A DNA stretch of 64,000 bases from an uncultured Psychroserpens sp. (GCF_947501425.1 NZ_CANMVN010000002.1:186001-250000); one strand, 5' to 3'. Numbered from the stretch's first letter, positions 34,021 to 42,149 are shown. A program made the numbers and translations. The notes: generated by a model from the letters alone, not told the origin.

Positions 34021-36012
34021 ATGAAAGCTAAAACATATTCAATTTTTGGTGCAGGTGCAGCAGGATTATATACCGCTTGGAGATTACTCAATGGAAAAGC
34101 AAAAAAAGGAAAAGACCAAAGAATGCTAAGAAAAGGCGACGTATTAGAGCTTTATGACTGGGGGAAATATGATTTCTCTAAAAATAATTCAGGTACTAGA
34201 GCACCAGGAGCACGTGTGTGCACATGGCACTACAAAGACGATAAAAATAATTCGTATTTAGAATTGGGAGGCATGAGATACTCGTTTTGGGATGGTAAAC
34301 CAATGGGCGAAGGTCATCGGGTAGTTACAAAAACCATTGAGAGGCTTGGTTTAGACAAATATGCTGTACCCTTCAATGAATCATCAGATCCGTTGATGTC
34401 GTTACGAACAAGAAACATGTATATTTCTGAAGTAAATTCTAACCAACCTGCACCTTATTCAGTAAATAATTACGGAGCTGATTCTCCTCCAGATGACGAG
34501 TTTAAAACCATAGAATCTGTTGCCATCACAGAAGAATCAGGACCTAAAACCAGAAGAGAATGGTGTGATTTTTATCAGAATGGAAAAATAAATATTGACA
34601 TGCCAGAAAGCTCAGTATTCCAAAAAGGTGATCTGCTAAAAGACATAGGCTATTGGAATTTAGCTTATGACATGCTTGGTCAGGAAGGCTTTAGTTATTT
34701 AGCCGACGGCAACGGTTATTCCTCTAATGTAGTCAATAGTAATAGCGCTCAGTCGTTTAGTGTGAATGATGAATTTACACCTGGAACTGAATATAAAACT
34801 CTAACTAAAGGGTTCTCTAGTCTATTTACTGGTTTATTTGTTGATATCGAAAAGCTTGCTAAAAAGAAAGGCGTCACATTACACTATCATCCTGATGTAA
34901 GGCTACGTTCCATTCTAGACACAAAAAAGGGCATTCATTTTACAACAGCCACTCGTCAAGCACCTGATAAACTGGCAGAGAGCAAAACTTGTGATGCTGC
35001 TTTTCTTGCAATGCCAAGAAGTGCCATAGAATTAGTAGCGCAAGGCACTCGCTATAGTGATAAAGATGGCTTGGACGTGCTCAATCATGAAAAAGTTCAA
35101 CTTTATCTCGAATCGGTAATCATGGAACCTTCCTATAAGATCGGAATGTTTTTTGACACACCTTGGTGGAGAGAAACGCCTGATGGTTCGCCTAAATATC
35201 CTGCCAAATTGACCTCTTACTTTTTGACTTCCGAAGGTATTTCCGAATTAAAACGTCATAAATTTCCAGCTAAATATATCAAAGAGTTACAACATGCTAA
35301 GCATCCACCTATTCTGAATACGTCTTACACAGATAAAAATACATTCATAGAAGCTGTGGAAGCTCATACTAAAAAACGCTTGACTTACGAACAGGAACAA
35401 CTCATTTTGAAAGTTGCTGAATTGGATACCATTGGACCAAGCATTACAGATATGCCAATAAGGCAAGTGGTATACTTTGGAGACAATGCGCTTAAAAAGA
35501 AAGGCAAAAAGATCTACGGAATTCTCGCCAGTTATGATGATATTCAATACACCGACTTTTGGAAACCTTTAGAACTAGGACCAAAAGCTAAACGTAAAAT
35601 TCCAGAGTCTAGAGATGTTCAACCTTTGGAAGGACCTCGTGATGCTCCACCAGTCATGATTAAAGCATTACGTCAACAGCTGGCAACATTACATTTTGGA
35701 CCACAGGCTGATTATTCATCTGTACCAATGCCATTAGAGACTAAATACATGGATTGGTCGCTACCACCATTCAATGCTGGTTATCACGCCTACAAATCTC
35801 ATTTCAATATGAGAGATGTACAGCAAAATATTAGAAAACCATCTCAATTGATTAAAGGTAAGAATAGTGAGATATTCATTGTAGGTGAAACCTATTCTAA
35901 TGATCAGGCATGGGTTGAAGGTGCGTTTTGCACATCAGAATCTGTGTTGAACGAGTTTTTTAATATCGAACCAATTATAGACGAAAAACACTATCCGTTT
36001 ATTTGTCCGTAA
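34021..36012 (+). CDS. FAD-dependent amine / L-amino acid oxidase-like protein
   Basis: A 663-residue flavoprotein, longer than a typical monoamine oxidase. The FAD dinucleotide motif GAGAAGLYTAW is at residues 10-20. LELGGMRYSFWDG matches the GGMRF-type motif of L-amino acid and tryptophan oxidases. The C-terminal FAD/substrate block reads SLPPFNAGYHAYKSHF and FIVGETYSNDQAWVEGA, typical of this family. There is no signal peptide, so it acts in the cytosol. It is third in a cassette with the unknown protein and the ThDP decarboxylase, ended by a terminator. An amino acid to keto acid to aldehyde route is the plain inference. Confidence 0.85.
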   Translation: MKAKTYSIFGAGAAGLYTAWRLLNGKAKKGKDQRMLRKGDVLELYDWGKYDFSKNNSGTRAPGARVCTWHYKDDKNNSYLELGGMRYSFWDGKPMGEGHRVVTKTIERLGLDKYAVPFNESSDPLMSLRTRNMYISEVNSNQPAPYSVNNYGADSPPDDEFKTIESVAITEESGPKTRREWCDFYQNGKINIDMPESSVFQKGDLLKDIGYWNLAYDMLGQEGFSYLADGNGYSSNVVNSNSAQSFSVNDEFTPGTEYKTLTKGFSSLFTGLFVDIEKLAKKKGVTLHYHPDVRLRSILDTKKGIHFTTATRQAPDKLAESKTCDAAFLAMPRSAIELVAQGTRYSDKDGLDVLNHEKVQLYLESVIMEPSYKIGMFFDTPWWRETPDGSPKYPAKLTSYFLTSEGISELKRHKFPAKYIKELQHAKHPPILNTSYTDKNTFIEAVEAHTKKRLTYEQEQLILKVAELDTIGPSITDMPIRQVVYFGDNALKKKGKKIYGILASYDDIQYTDFWKPLELGPKAKRKIPESRDVQPLEGPRDAPPVMIKALRQQLATLHFGPQADYSSVPMPLETKYMDWSLPPFNAGYHAYKSHFNMRDVQQNIRKPSQLIKGKNSEIFIVGETYSNDQAWVEGAFCTSESVLNEFFNIEPIIDEKHYPFICP

Positions 36013-36040
36013 AACATAAAATCAATAGTAACAGTCAACC

Positions 36041-36070
36041 AAAAACCATCTCTAAAGGATGGTTTTTTTT
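36041..36070 (+). terminator. Terminator of the decarboxylase/oxidase cassette
   Basis: AAAAACCATC / GATGGTTTTT with a 7-base loop and a T-run, about 30 bases after the oxidase stop codon. Confidence 0.88.
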
Positions 36071-36166
36071 ACAGCAATAAAACCTGTAAATTAGAGCATC
36101 ATTATTTTTAATTTAAATAGGACTTCTGAATTCGTAAGAACATTGAAAGCCTTGAACACTCTAATC

Positions 36167-36694
36167 ATGCTAAGAACATCTCTTTTTGTAATTCTATTGT
36201 TTACACTATATACTAATCATGCTGATGCACAAAATCTAGAGAACCTTAAAGAAATCAATCAGGTTTGGGATAAGTTCTACAAAGCGTTTGAAACCCAAGA
36301 CTATAGCCTAATGGCAGATATTCATTCTAAAAAACTAATTCGTATTTCTGGTGGCAGATCTATTATTGACTACGATACCTACATTAGTAATTACGAAGCC
36401 GGATTTAAAAGAGATATCAATAATAAAGACACCAGTACTATTTCATTACGCTTTTTTGAGCGTATAAACAATGACTCAACAGCGAGTGAAAGAGGTGTTT
36501 ATAAACTCACAAGAAATAAAGGTAAGAGTAATGAAAAAACCTATTATGGGCAATTTCATGTCATATTCTCTAAAGAAAATGGTGTATGGAAAATAACGAT
36601 GGATTATGACTCTTCAGAGTTTGATACTATAGGTGAAGGTGATTACCAAAAAGCTCATGCAATTAATGATTATGAAAAGTTTATAAAACAATAA
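36167..36694 (+). CDS. Exported SnoaL/DUF4440-like (NTF2 fold) protein
   Basis: I use the ATG at 36167 (175 residues), which gives the signal peptide MLRTSLFVILLFTLYTNHAD; an upstream TTG at 36143 adds 8 residues. The mature part looks like an NTF2-like domain: VWDKFYKAFETQDYSLMADI, HSKKLIRISGG near the start, and YYGQFHVIFSKENGVWKITM and DYDSSEFD near the end. This is the DUF4440/SnoaL pattern. It lies directly before the MOSC gene (TAA, one base, GTG), so the two are co-transcribed. Function unknown. Confidence 0.8.
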   Translation: MLRTSLFVILLFTLYTNHADAQNLENLKEINQVWDKFYKAFETQDYSLMADIHSKKLIRISGGRSIIDYDTYISNYEAGFKRDINNKDTSTISLRFFERINNDSTASERGVYKLTRNKGKSNEKTYYGQFHVIFSKENGVWKITMDYDSSEFDTIGEGDYQKAHAINDYEKFIKQ

Positions 36695-36695
36695 A

Positions 36696-37328
36696 GTGAA
36701 AATCATATCCACAAATATTGCCCAACCCACTACATTTTTATGGAACGGTAAAAACGTTAAAACAGGCATTTATAAAATACCCATAAACACCCCTATTTTT
36801 CTCGGAAAAGAAGCTGTTAAAGGTGATGAAGTATCAGACCGAAAAGTTCATGGTGGAGAGTTTAAAGCTTGCTATTTATTTTCTGCAGACCACTATCCCT
36901 ATTGGAAGAATCTATATCCCGATCTGGATTGGACCTATGGTATGCTTGGTGAAAATTTAACTGTTGATGGTTTAGATGAAAAACAAATTCATATTGGTGA
37001 TATTTACAAATTAGGAAATGCTTTGATTCAAATCACGCAACCAAGAGAACCTTGTTTTAAATTTGGAGTAAAGTTTAAATCACAAGACGTTTTAAAGCAA
37101 TTTATTGAACATAGTTATCCAGGTACTTATGTTAGGATTTTAGAGGAAGGATCTGTTAATATTGGTGACACGTTTAAACTTACTGAAAAGGCTAGAAACA
37201 GCATCTCTATTTACGATTTTTTCCAACTTTTATTTTCTGAAGTAAAAAACAAGGCACACATTAGAGCTGTTCTTGATAATGATGCCTTACCACAACGAAA
37301 AAGAGATAAATTGAAACATTATCTATAA
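36696..37328 (+). CDS. MOSC domain protein
   Basis: A 210-residue MOSC protein starting at a GTG one base after the preceding stop codon. Features are KIISTNIAQPTTFLWNGKNV, GDEVSDRKVHGGEFKACYLF, GMLGENLTVDGL, and ITQPREPCFKFGVKF with the conserved Cys proposed to carry sulfur or bind the molybdenum cofactor. The C-terminal helical segment (IYDFFQLLFSEVKNKAHI) is the YiiM-type extension. YiiM-like proteins reduce N-hydroxylated compounds in some bacteria. It is the second gene of a run that also contains the miniature VgrG-like protein 20 bases downstream. Confidence 0.92.
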   Translation: MKIISTNIAQPTTFLWNGKNVKTGIYKIPINTPIFLGKEAVKGDEVSDRKVHGGEFKACYLFSADHYPYWKNLYPDLDWTYGMLGENLTVDGLDEKQIHIGDIYKLGNALIQITQPREPCFKFGVKFKSQDVLKQFIEHSYPGTYVRILEEGSVNIGDTFKLTEKARNSISIYDFFQLLFSEVKNKAHIRAVLDNDALPQRKRDKLKHYL

Positions 37329-37348
37329 AAATTATTAACTCTTAAACT

Positions 37349-37966
37349 ATGACAAAAACTCCTGGCTTTACAGAAGGAAAATTAATAGCTTTTGACATCT
37401 TAACCAACGGTAAGAAAATACGAGATACCATTGAGATTACTGCTATTGAAATTGAACAAGAGGTCAATTTAAATGATCAAGCTTATATAACCATAAATGA
37501 CGAAAGAGACGACAATAAAAGCTTTAAAGTGACCAATTCTGAAACTTTTAAATTGGACACAAATATTGAAATCAAATTAGGTTACGACTATGCGCAATTT
37601 TCGGTGTTTAAAGGGACTATTCATGGGCAATTATTAACTAATTCAACTGAATCTGATTTTCTAAATATCATTTGCAAAACAAATGACATCAGACCAATTG
37701 ATGAAGATTTCTCGAAAGCACCCGTTTTACAAATTGATTACGAACAGGATGTTATAGCATATGAATTGTTATTACACAAAGATAACCTAACTCAAATTGA
37801 AGGATTCGTTTCGTTCAAAGGCTATGCAAACACTAATGTAAACGATACTCTGATTCTTAAAAATTTTGGAGATAAATTCAATAAGATTTACCGTATCACT
37901 AAAGTTATTCATCATATTTCAAATGGCGACTGGATAACCACTGCTAATATGATTAGTCAACCCTAA
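37349..37966 (+). CDS. Stand-alone miniature VgrG / phage gpD-like hub protein
   Basis: A 205-residue protein with no signal peptide. Residues 8-110 read like the first gp27-type barrel of VgrG: FDILTNGKKIRDTIEITAIE, IEQEVNLNDQAYITIND, FKVTNSETFKLDTNIEIKLG and FSVFKGTIHGQ. Residues 150-205 read like the last part of the hub domain: EGFVSFKGYANTNVNDTLIL, NFGDKFNKIYRITKVIHH and GDWITTANM. The middle of the hub, the OB-fold neck and the needle are missing; full VgrG proteins are roughly three times longer. No sheath, baseplate, ClpV or PAAR gene is in the window. It sits between a MOSC gene and a DUF3592-like membrane gene. The role is unknown. Confidence 0.62.
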   Translation: MTKTPGFTEGKLIAFDILTNGKKIRDTIEITAIEIEQEVNLNDQAYITINDERDDNKSFKVTNSETFKLDTNIEIKLGYDYAQFSVFKGTIHGQLLTNSTESDFLNIICKTNDIRPIDEDFSKAPVLQIDYEQDVIAYELLLHKDNLTQIEGFVSFKGYANTNVNDTLILKNFGDKFNKIYRITKVIHHISNGDWITTANMISQP

Positions 37967-37972
37967 ATAAAC

Positions 37973-38527
37973 ATGCATATCCCATTTTCTGACAAACTCA
38001 ACTTTTTTAAATTTTCACTAAAGAAAAATTCTGGTCCGTTATCAATCGGACTCATTTTCATAATCATTGGTGTAGTACTCATGTGCATTGGTTACTTTAT
38101 TGCTGACAACAATTTTCTAATCGGATTTGGTTTTACATTTTTCAGTTTCAGTGGTTCGTTTCTATTATATACGATGCCTTCAAGCTTTACTCATTATTAT
38201 GAGCAGGCGCTCACAAAAAAATATGGTAAATATTCCATTGCTAAAGTCATTAAAAAGCGGGTTGATGATTATTCATACACTTCAAACACCTTTGAAAGTG
38301 GGCAACTCAAACATTACGAAGAGTTTTTGTATGTTATAGAGTTTCAGTTTGATCATGACCACACAACCTATTATAACGAGTGCTTTTTTGAAGACAAAAC
38401 AATATACGACGCCATTACTTTAGATACTCCTATACCTATTAAATTCTTAAGAAATAATCCTGAAAAAGTTACGGTTAGACTTCGAAAACTTTCCAATGAC
38501 CTTGGCCTTTCCCAATCGTCTAAATAG
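37973..38527 (+). CDS. DUF3592-like membrane protein
   Basis: A 184-residue protein with two membrane spans (residues about 25-47, GPLSIGLIFIIIGVVLMCIG, and 49-69). A soluble domain follows: SIAKVIKKRVDDYSYTSNTF, YEEFLYVIEFQFDHDHTTYY and TPIPIKFLRNNPEKVTVRL. The 'LYDAI-T-P-V-Y-NP' type ending resembles DUF3592 proteins. It starts 6 bases after the VgrG-like gene and is probably co-translated with it. Function unknown. Confidence 0.72.
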   Translation: MHIPFSDKLNFFKFSLKKNSGPLSIGLIFIIIGVVLMCIGYFIADNNFLIGFGFTFFSFSGSFLLYTMPSSFTHYYEQALTKKYGKYSIAKVIKKRVDDYSYTSNTFESGQLKHYEEFLYVIEFQFDHDHTTYYNECFFEDKTIYDAITLDTPIPIKFLRNNPEKVTVRLRKLSNDLGLSQSSK

Positions 38528-38557
38528 ATCTATACATTTTAAATTGATTGAGCTGTT

Positions 38558-38575
38558 ATGTAACATTTGTTACAT
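38558..38575. promoter_or_regulatory. 18-base palindrome (Crp/Fnr-type operator candidate)
   Basis: ATGTAACATTTGTTACAT: arms ATGTAACA and TGTTACAT are perfect, with a 2-base centre. It is the most distal of three dyads before the FadL-SQR-DsrC-DsrE operon. Confidence 0.6.
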
Positions 38576-38579
38576 GCGC

Positions 38580-38597
38580 ACATGACAATTATCATGT
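38580..38597. promoter_or_regulatory. 18-base inverted repeat, second operator candidate
   Basis: ACATGACAATTATCATGT: arms ACATGA / TCATGT around a 6-base centre. It shares its arms with the third dyad at 38639-38653. Confidence 0.6.
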
Positions 38598-38638
38598 TAT
38601 TTTCTGGTGTTTTGAAGTACCTTTATTAGGCCCTTAAA

Positions 38639-38661
38639 ACATGATAATCATGTGATATTTG
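38639..38661 (+). promoter_or_regulatory. Third operator candidate with an adjoining -7-like element
   Basis: ACATGATAATCATGT (38639-38653) is a perfect dyad around a central A. GATATTTG (38654-38661), 7 of 8 matches to TAnnTTTG, follows immediately. A regulator bound here would cover the promoter of the operon starting at 38701. Confidence 0.55.
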
Positions 38662-38700
38662 ATACAATATTTATCAAATATTACAACTAAATATATAATC

Positions 38701-40032
38701 ATGAGATCAATTTTCACAAAATTTCTGTATGTACTATTTTCAGTATCAGCAATGGCACAATCGGGTCATATTATGCAAGGTGCTGGATCAGTTAATATGT
38801 CTATGGGAGGTGCGTCGACTGGACAACCTTTAGATATTTCAGGAGCGTTACAATGGAATCCAGCATCAATATCAACATTTGACGGTACCATTATCAGTCT
38901 AGACATTGGTTTGTTTTCTTCATCTCCAAGACTTTTTTCAACAGTTCCAGAATTTGACACATCAGGACAACCAACTGGAAACTTCTTTTCAGGTATGACT
39001 GAAGATGACAGAGGACTTTCTCCAATGCCTGCTTTAGGCGTCGTTTGGAGCAATGCAAATAGCAAACATACTTTTGGTGCTTCTGCATTTGGTATTAGTG
39101 GCTTTGGAGTCACATTTCCTGAAAGTATGACCAACCCTATAAATATGCCACAAAGTATGGGCGGATTTGGTAGAATAGAATCTGATTATAGTCTTTTACA
39201 AATTGGATTCACATGGGCTTATGAACTCAACGAGCATTTTTCGATAGGTGTTGAACCTACCTTCAACTATGCTACGTTAGAGCTTATGCCTAACCCTACT
39301 GCCGACCCTAATCAAGCAGGTTATCCATCGACGAATAAAGCTACGGCAACAGGATTCGGAGGTCAGATTGGTCTTTTCTATGATTCTAATTCTGGTTTTA
39401 AAGCTGGATTATCTTACAAGACAACACAATCCTTTAATAATTTCGAATTTGAAAACACCTATTTAGACAATTCAACAAGTACTAATGAATTTAATATGGA
39501 TTATCCAGCTATATATTCTATAGGTTTAGGATATTCAAAATCTGATTTTGACATTGCTCTGGATTATAGATTAGTGGATTACGAAAATACCGATGGTTTT
39601 TCAACTACAGGTTGGACTCCAACAGCATCTGTAAGTGGTTTTGGATGGGAGAACATCTCTATTATTTCAGCAGGTATTCAATATAAAGGTATAAATAAGC
39701 TGCCTTTAAGAGTTGGATATACTTACAGCTCTAATCCCATTAATGAAGACGTTACTTTTTATAATATTCCAGCAACAGCAATTATTAAAAATGCATTTCA
39801 ATTTGGTGTTACCTATGAAGTTAATGAACGCTTTAATTTGAATGCCTTATATCATCATGGTGATAGTGGTGGTAAAACATCAGGACAAATTTTAAATCCA
39901 GGATTTACACAAGACTTCCCTCCTTATGGAGCTATTCCAGGAAGTAATGTGTCCTATGATATGACTACAGACCTATTCATGATAGGATTTAACTATACGT
40001 TTAAACGTAAACAAGACGATACAAACCAATAA
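38701..40032 (+). CDS. FadL/OmpP1 family outer-membrane transporter
   Basis: The ATG at 38701 gives a 443-residue protein with signal peptide MRSIFTKFLYVLFSVSAMAQ; the frame is open to 38659 but those residues would precede the signal. The N-terminal hatch region (MQGAGSVNMSMGGASTGQPL and ALQWNPASIS) is the FadL signature NPA. Barrel strands follow (FKAGLSYKTTQSFNNFEF, PLRVGYTYSSNP), ending DLFMIGFNYTFKRK. FadL proteins move hydrophobic molecules across the outer membrane. Only 10 bases separate it from the SQR-like gene, so it heads a sulfur-metabolism operon, where it might import hydrophobic sulfur species; that is inference. Confidence 0.9.
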   Translation: MRSIFTKFLYVLFSVSAMAQSGHIMQGAGSVNMSMGGASTGQPLDISGALQWNPASISTFDGTIISLDIGLFSSSPRLFSTVPEFDTSGQPTGNFFSGMTEDDRGLSPMPALGVVWSNANSKHTFGASAFGISGFGVTFPESMTNPINMPQSMGGFGRIESDYSLLQIGFTWAYELNEHFSIGVEPTFNYATLELMPNPTADPNQAGYPSTNKATATGFGGQIGLFYDSNSGFKAGLSYKTTQSFNNFEFENTYLDNSTSTNEFNMDYPAIYSIGLGYSKSDFDIALDYRLVDYENTDGFSTTGWTPTASVSGFGWENISIISAGIQYKGINKLPLRVGYTYSSNPINEDVTFYNIPATAIIKNAFQFGVTYEVNERFNLNALYHHGDSGGKTSGQILNPGFTQDFPPYGAIPGSNVSYDMTTDLFMIGFNYTFKRKQDDTNQ

Positions 40033-40042
40033 CACTTTAAAG

Positions 40043-41293
40043 ATGAAACAGTTACTTATATTAGGAGCAGGAACATCAGGAACGATGATGGCTAACCATT
40101 TAAGAAAAGCCTTATCAAAAAAAGAATGGAATATAACAATTGTTGATCAGGAAGAGACACATTATTATCAACCAGGATTTTTATTCCTACCATTTGATAT
40201 CTATAAAACGAAACAGGTAAAGAAAAAAATTGAAAAATTCATACCAAAGGGTGTCAAGCTGCTCAAGGAAAAAATAAATAGAATTGATAAGGATAATGAT
40301 TTGGTTGTACTCGAAAACGAGAATATCCTCCAATATGACATTTTGATTATTGCTACAGGAACCAATATAGCTCCACAAGAAATTGAAGGTATGCTTGGCG
40401 ATCACTGGCAAAAATCGGTTTTTGATTTTTACACTTTTGAAGGCGCCAGAAACTTAAGAAATAAATTACGTACATGGGAAGGTGGAAAATTAGTAGTTCA
40501 TATTTCTGAAATGCCAATTAAATGTCCTGTTGCACCATTAGAATTTGCTTTCTTGGCAGATTCCTATTTCATAAACAAAGGCATGAGAGACAAAGTAGAT
40601 ATTACTTACGTTACACCTATGTCTGGTGCGTTTACAAAGCCTATTGCTACTAAGGAATTAGGACATCTGCTTGAGCAGAAAAATATTAAAGTGGTACCTG
40701 ATTTTAATATAGAACGTGTTGATGCTGAAAATCAAAAAATTATTGATTATGGCGAAGAAGAAGTTGCATACGATCTCTTGGTCACAGTACCAACTAATAT
40801 GGGAGACGAGCTAATAGAACGATCTGGTTTTGGTGATGAACTTAATTTTGTTCCTACAGATAAAACCACACTTCAAACTAAGGTAAAAGATAACATCTTT
40901 GCTATTGGTGATGCTACAAATATCCCAGCATCCAAAGCAGGATCTGTAGCCCATTTTGAAGCTGAAATTCTAACTGAGAATATCCAACGTTATATTCAGG
41001 GTAAGGAATTAAAAAAAGAGTTTGATGGTCATGCCAATTGCTTCATAGAAACAGGTCATGGTAAAGCATTATTGATAGATTTCAATTACACTCAAGAACC
41101 TGTAAAAGGCACATTCCCATTTCCAAATGTTGGCCCACTAAGCCTTTTAAAAGAAACACATATGAATCATATGGGAAAACTCGCCTTTAGATGGATCTAC
41201 TGGAATATGTTAATCAAAGGAAAACATATCCCTTTTGTATCTGCCACAATGAGTACATCAGGAAAACAATTAGAAACAACAAATAACTTATAG
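40043..41293 (+). CDS. Sulfide:quinone oxidoreductase-like FAD-dependent enzyme
   Basis: A 416-residue two-dinucleotide-binding-domain flavoprotein. It opens with LLILGAGTSGTMMANHL (GxGxxG), has ATGTNIAPQEIEG, and the second FAD-contact motif IFAIGDATNIPASKAGSVAH. Two cysteines are placed like the redox pair of SQR: Cys161 in MPIKCPVAPLE and Cys333 in GHANCFIETG. The C-terminal segment FRWIYWNMLIKGKHIPF looks like the amphipathic membrane-binding tail. The enzyme would oxidise sulfide to protein-bound persulfide or polysulfide and pass electrons to quinone. Genes for a DsrC/TusE-like and a DsrE-like sulfur carrier follow within 25 bases each, which supports a sulfur role. Confidence 0.9.
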   Translation: MKQLLILGAGTSGTMMANHLRKALSKKEWNITIVDQEETHYYQPGFLFLPFDIYKTKQVKKKIEKFIPKGVKLLKEKINRIDKDNDLVVLENENILQYDILIIATGTNIAPQEIEGMLGDHWQKSVFDFYTFEGARNLRNKLRTWEGGKLVVHISEMPIKCPVAPLEFAFLADSYFINKGMRDKVDITYVTPMSGAFTKPIATKELGHLLEQKNIKVVPDFNIERVDAENQKIIDYGEEEVAYDLLVTVPTNMGDELIERSGFGDELNFVPTDKTTLQTKVKDNIFAIGDATNIPASKAGSVAHFEAEILTENIQRYIQGKELKKEFDGHANCFIETGHGKALLIDFNYTQEPVKGTFPFPNVGPLSLLKETHMNHMGKLAFRWIYWNMLIKGKHIPFVSATMSTSGKQLETTNNL

Positions 41294-41297
41294 AATT

Positions 41298-41615
41298 ATG
41301 ACAACTACTGAAAAAACATATGCAGGTGTTTGTGTCACCTGTAACGAGCAAGGCTACTTAACCAATTTTGAACAATGGAATAAAGATGTAGGCCTTGCAA
41401 TTGCAAAAGAAGAACAAATTGAGATGACAGATAAGCACTGGGAAGTCATTCAGTTTTTACAAGAACAACACAAGAAGCAAGTTCCACTTAGTATTAGAAA
41501 AATTGGAAAAAGTGGTGTGGTTAGTATCAAAGAGTTCTATCAACTTTTCCCAAAAGGCCCTTTGAAAATATCAAGTAGAATTTCTGGTATTCCAAAACCG
41601 GTAAGTTGTATATAA
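41298..41615 (+). CDS. TusE/DsrC family sulfur carrier protein
   Basis: A 105-residue DsrC/TusE homolog: EQGYLTNFEQWNKDVGLAIA, HWEVIQFLQEQH, IKEFYQLFPKGPLK and the C-terminal ISGIPKPVSCI. The penultimate Cys (CysA) is kept. The second DsrC cysteine, ten residues upstream, is replaced by Ser, so this is the single-Cys TusE-like class rather than the DsrC of dissimilatory sulfite reductase. A CxxC (GVCVTCNEQGYL) near residues 12-15 is atypical. It lies 4 bases after the SQR gene and 22 bases before the DsrE-like gene. It probably accepts persulfide sulfur and passes it on. Confidence 0.88.
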   Translation: MTTTEKTYAGVCVTCNEQGYLTNFEQWNKDVGLAIAKEEQIEMTDKHWEVIQFLQEQHKKQVPLSIRKIGKSGVVSIKEFYQLFPKGPLKISSRISGIPKPVSCI

Positions 41616-41637
41616 AATAGTTTAACCTCTAAACACA

Positions 41638-42129
41638 ATGATCATGGAAAACGGAGAAGACAAACCTATCAAAAAGATGATGCTCATCCTTTCAAAGGCG
41701 ACTATAGATAATGTTTATGCTTGTTTCATATTAGCCAATGGAGCTAGAATGGAAGGTATAGAATCTGAAATATTTTTTACGTTCTTTGGATTGGAAGCCA
41801 TTCAAAAAAAGAAACTCGAACACTTACATGTAGCAACAGTTGGTAATCCCGCTATGCATATTCCAACACTATTAGGAGGTTTACCCGGTATGGAAGCCTT
41901 AGCGACTAAGATGATGAAATCTGAAATGGAGAAACTCGACATTCCACCAGTTGGTGAATTCTTAGAGATTCTTGCAGCATCAGGCACAAAACTTTGGGCT
42001 TGTAAACTTGCAATGGATATGTTCCATATTGAAGAAAAACACTTAATTGATGATTTAGATGGCGTGCTCACCGTTGGTGATTTCTATGTCAGAGCCCAAG
42101 GTGATAACACCCATCTTTTATTTATTTAA
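41638..42129 (+). CDS. DsrE/DsrF/DrsH-like family protein
   Basis: A 163-residue protein starting either at 41638 or at the second ATG at 41644. It has the DsrE-like fold: KKMMLILSKATIDNVYACFI at the start, EIFFTFFGLEAIQKKKLEH, and the active Cys in KLWACKLAMDMF, then LDGVLTVGDFYVRAQ. This is the DsrE2-like subgroup often found with SQR, rhodanese or TusA genes, where it acts as a sulfur trafficking protein. It closes the FadL-SQR-DsrC-DsrE operon, and a terminator follows within 25 bases. Confidence 0.9.
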   Translation: MIMENGEDKPIKKMMLILSKATIDNVYACFILANGARMEGIESEIFFTFFGLEAIQKKKLEHLHVATVGNPAMHIPTLLGGLPGMEALATKMMKSEMEKLDIPPVGEFLEILAASGTKLWACKLAMDMFHIEEKHLIDDLDGVLTVGDFYVRAQGDNTHLLFI

Positions 42130-42149
42130 CTTCCAATAATTACAAACGG

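Noticed and set aside
32241-36012. Calling the cassette an auxin (indole-3-acetic acid) pathway
   Set aside because: The decarboxylase and oxidase families fit several substrates, and no residue I can see fixes tryptophan or indolepyruvate, so no pathway name is given.
37349-37966. VgrG-like gene as evidence of a prophage or a type VI secretion locus
   Set aside because: No sheath, tube, baseplate, ClpV, PAAR, integrase or capsid gene lies in the flanking 20 kb, and flanking genes look like ordinary chromosomal ones.
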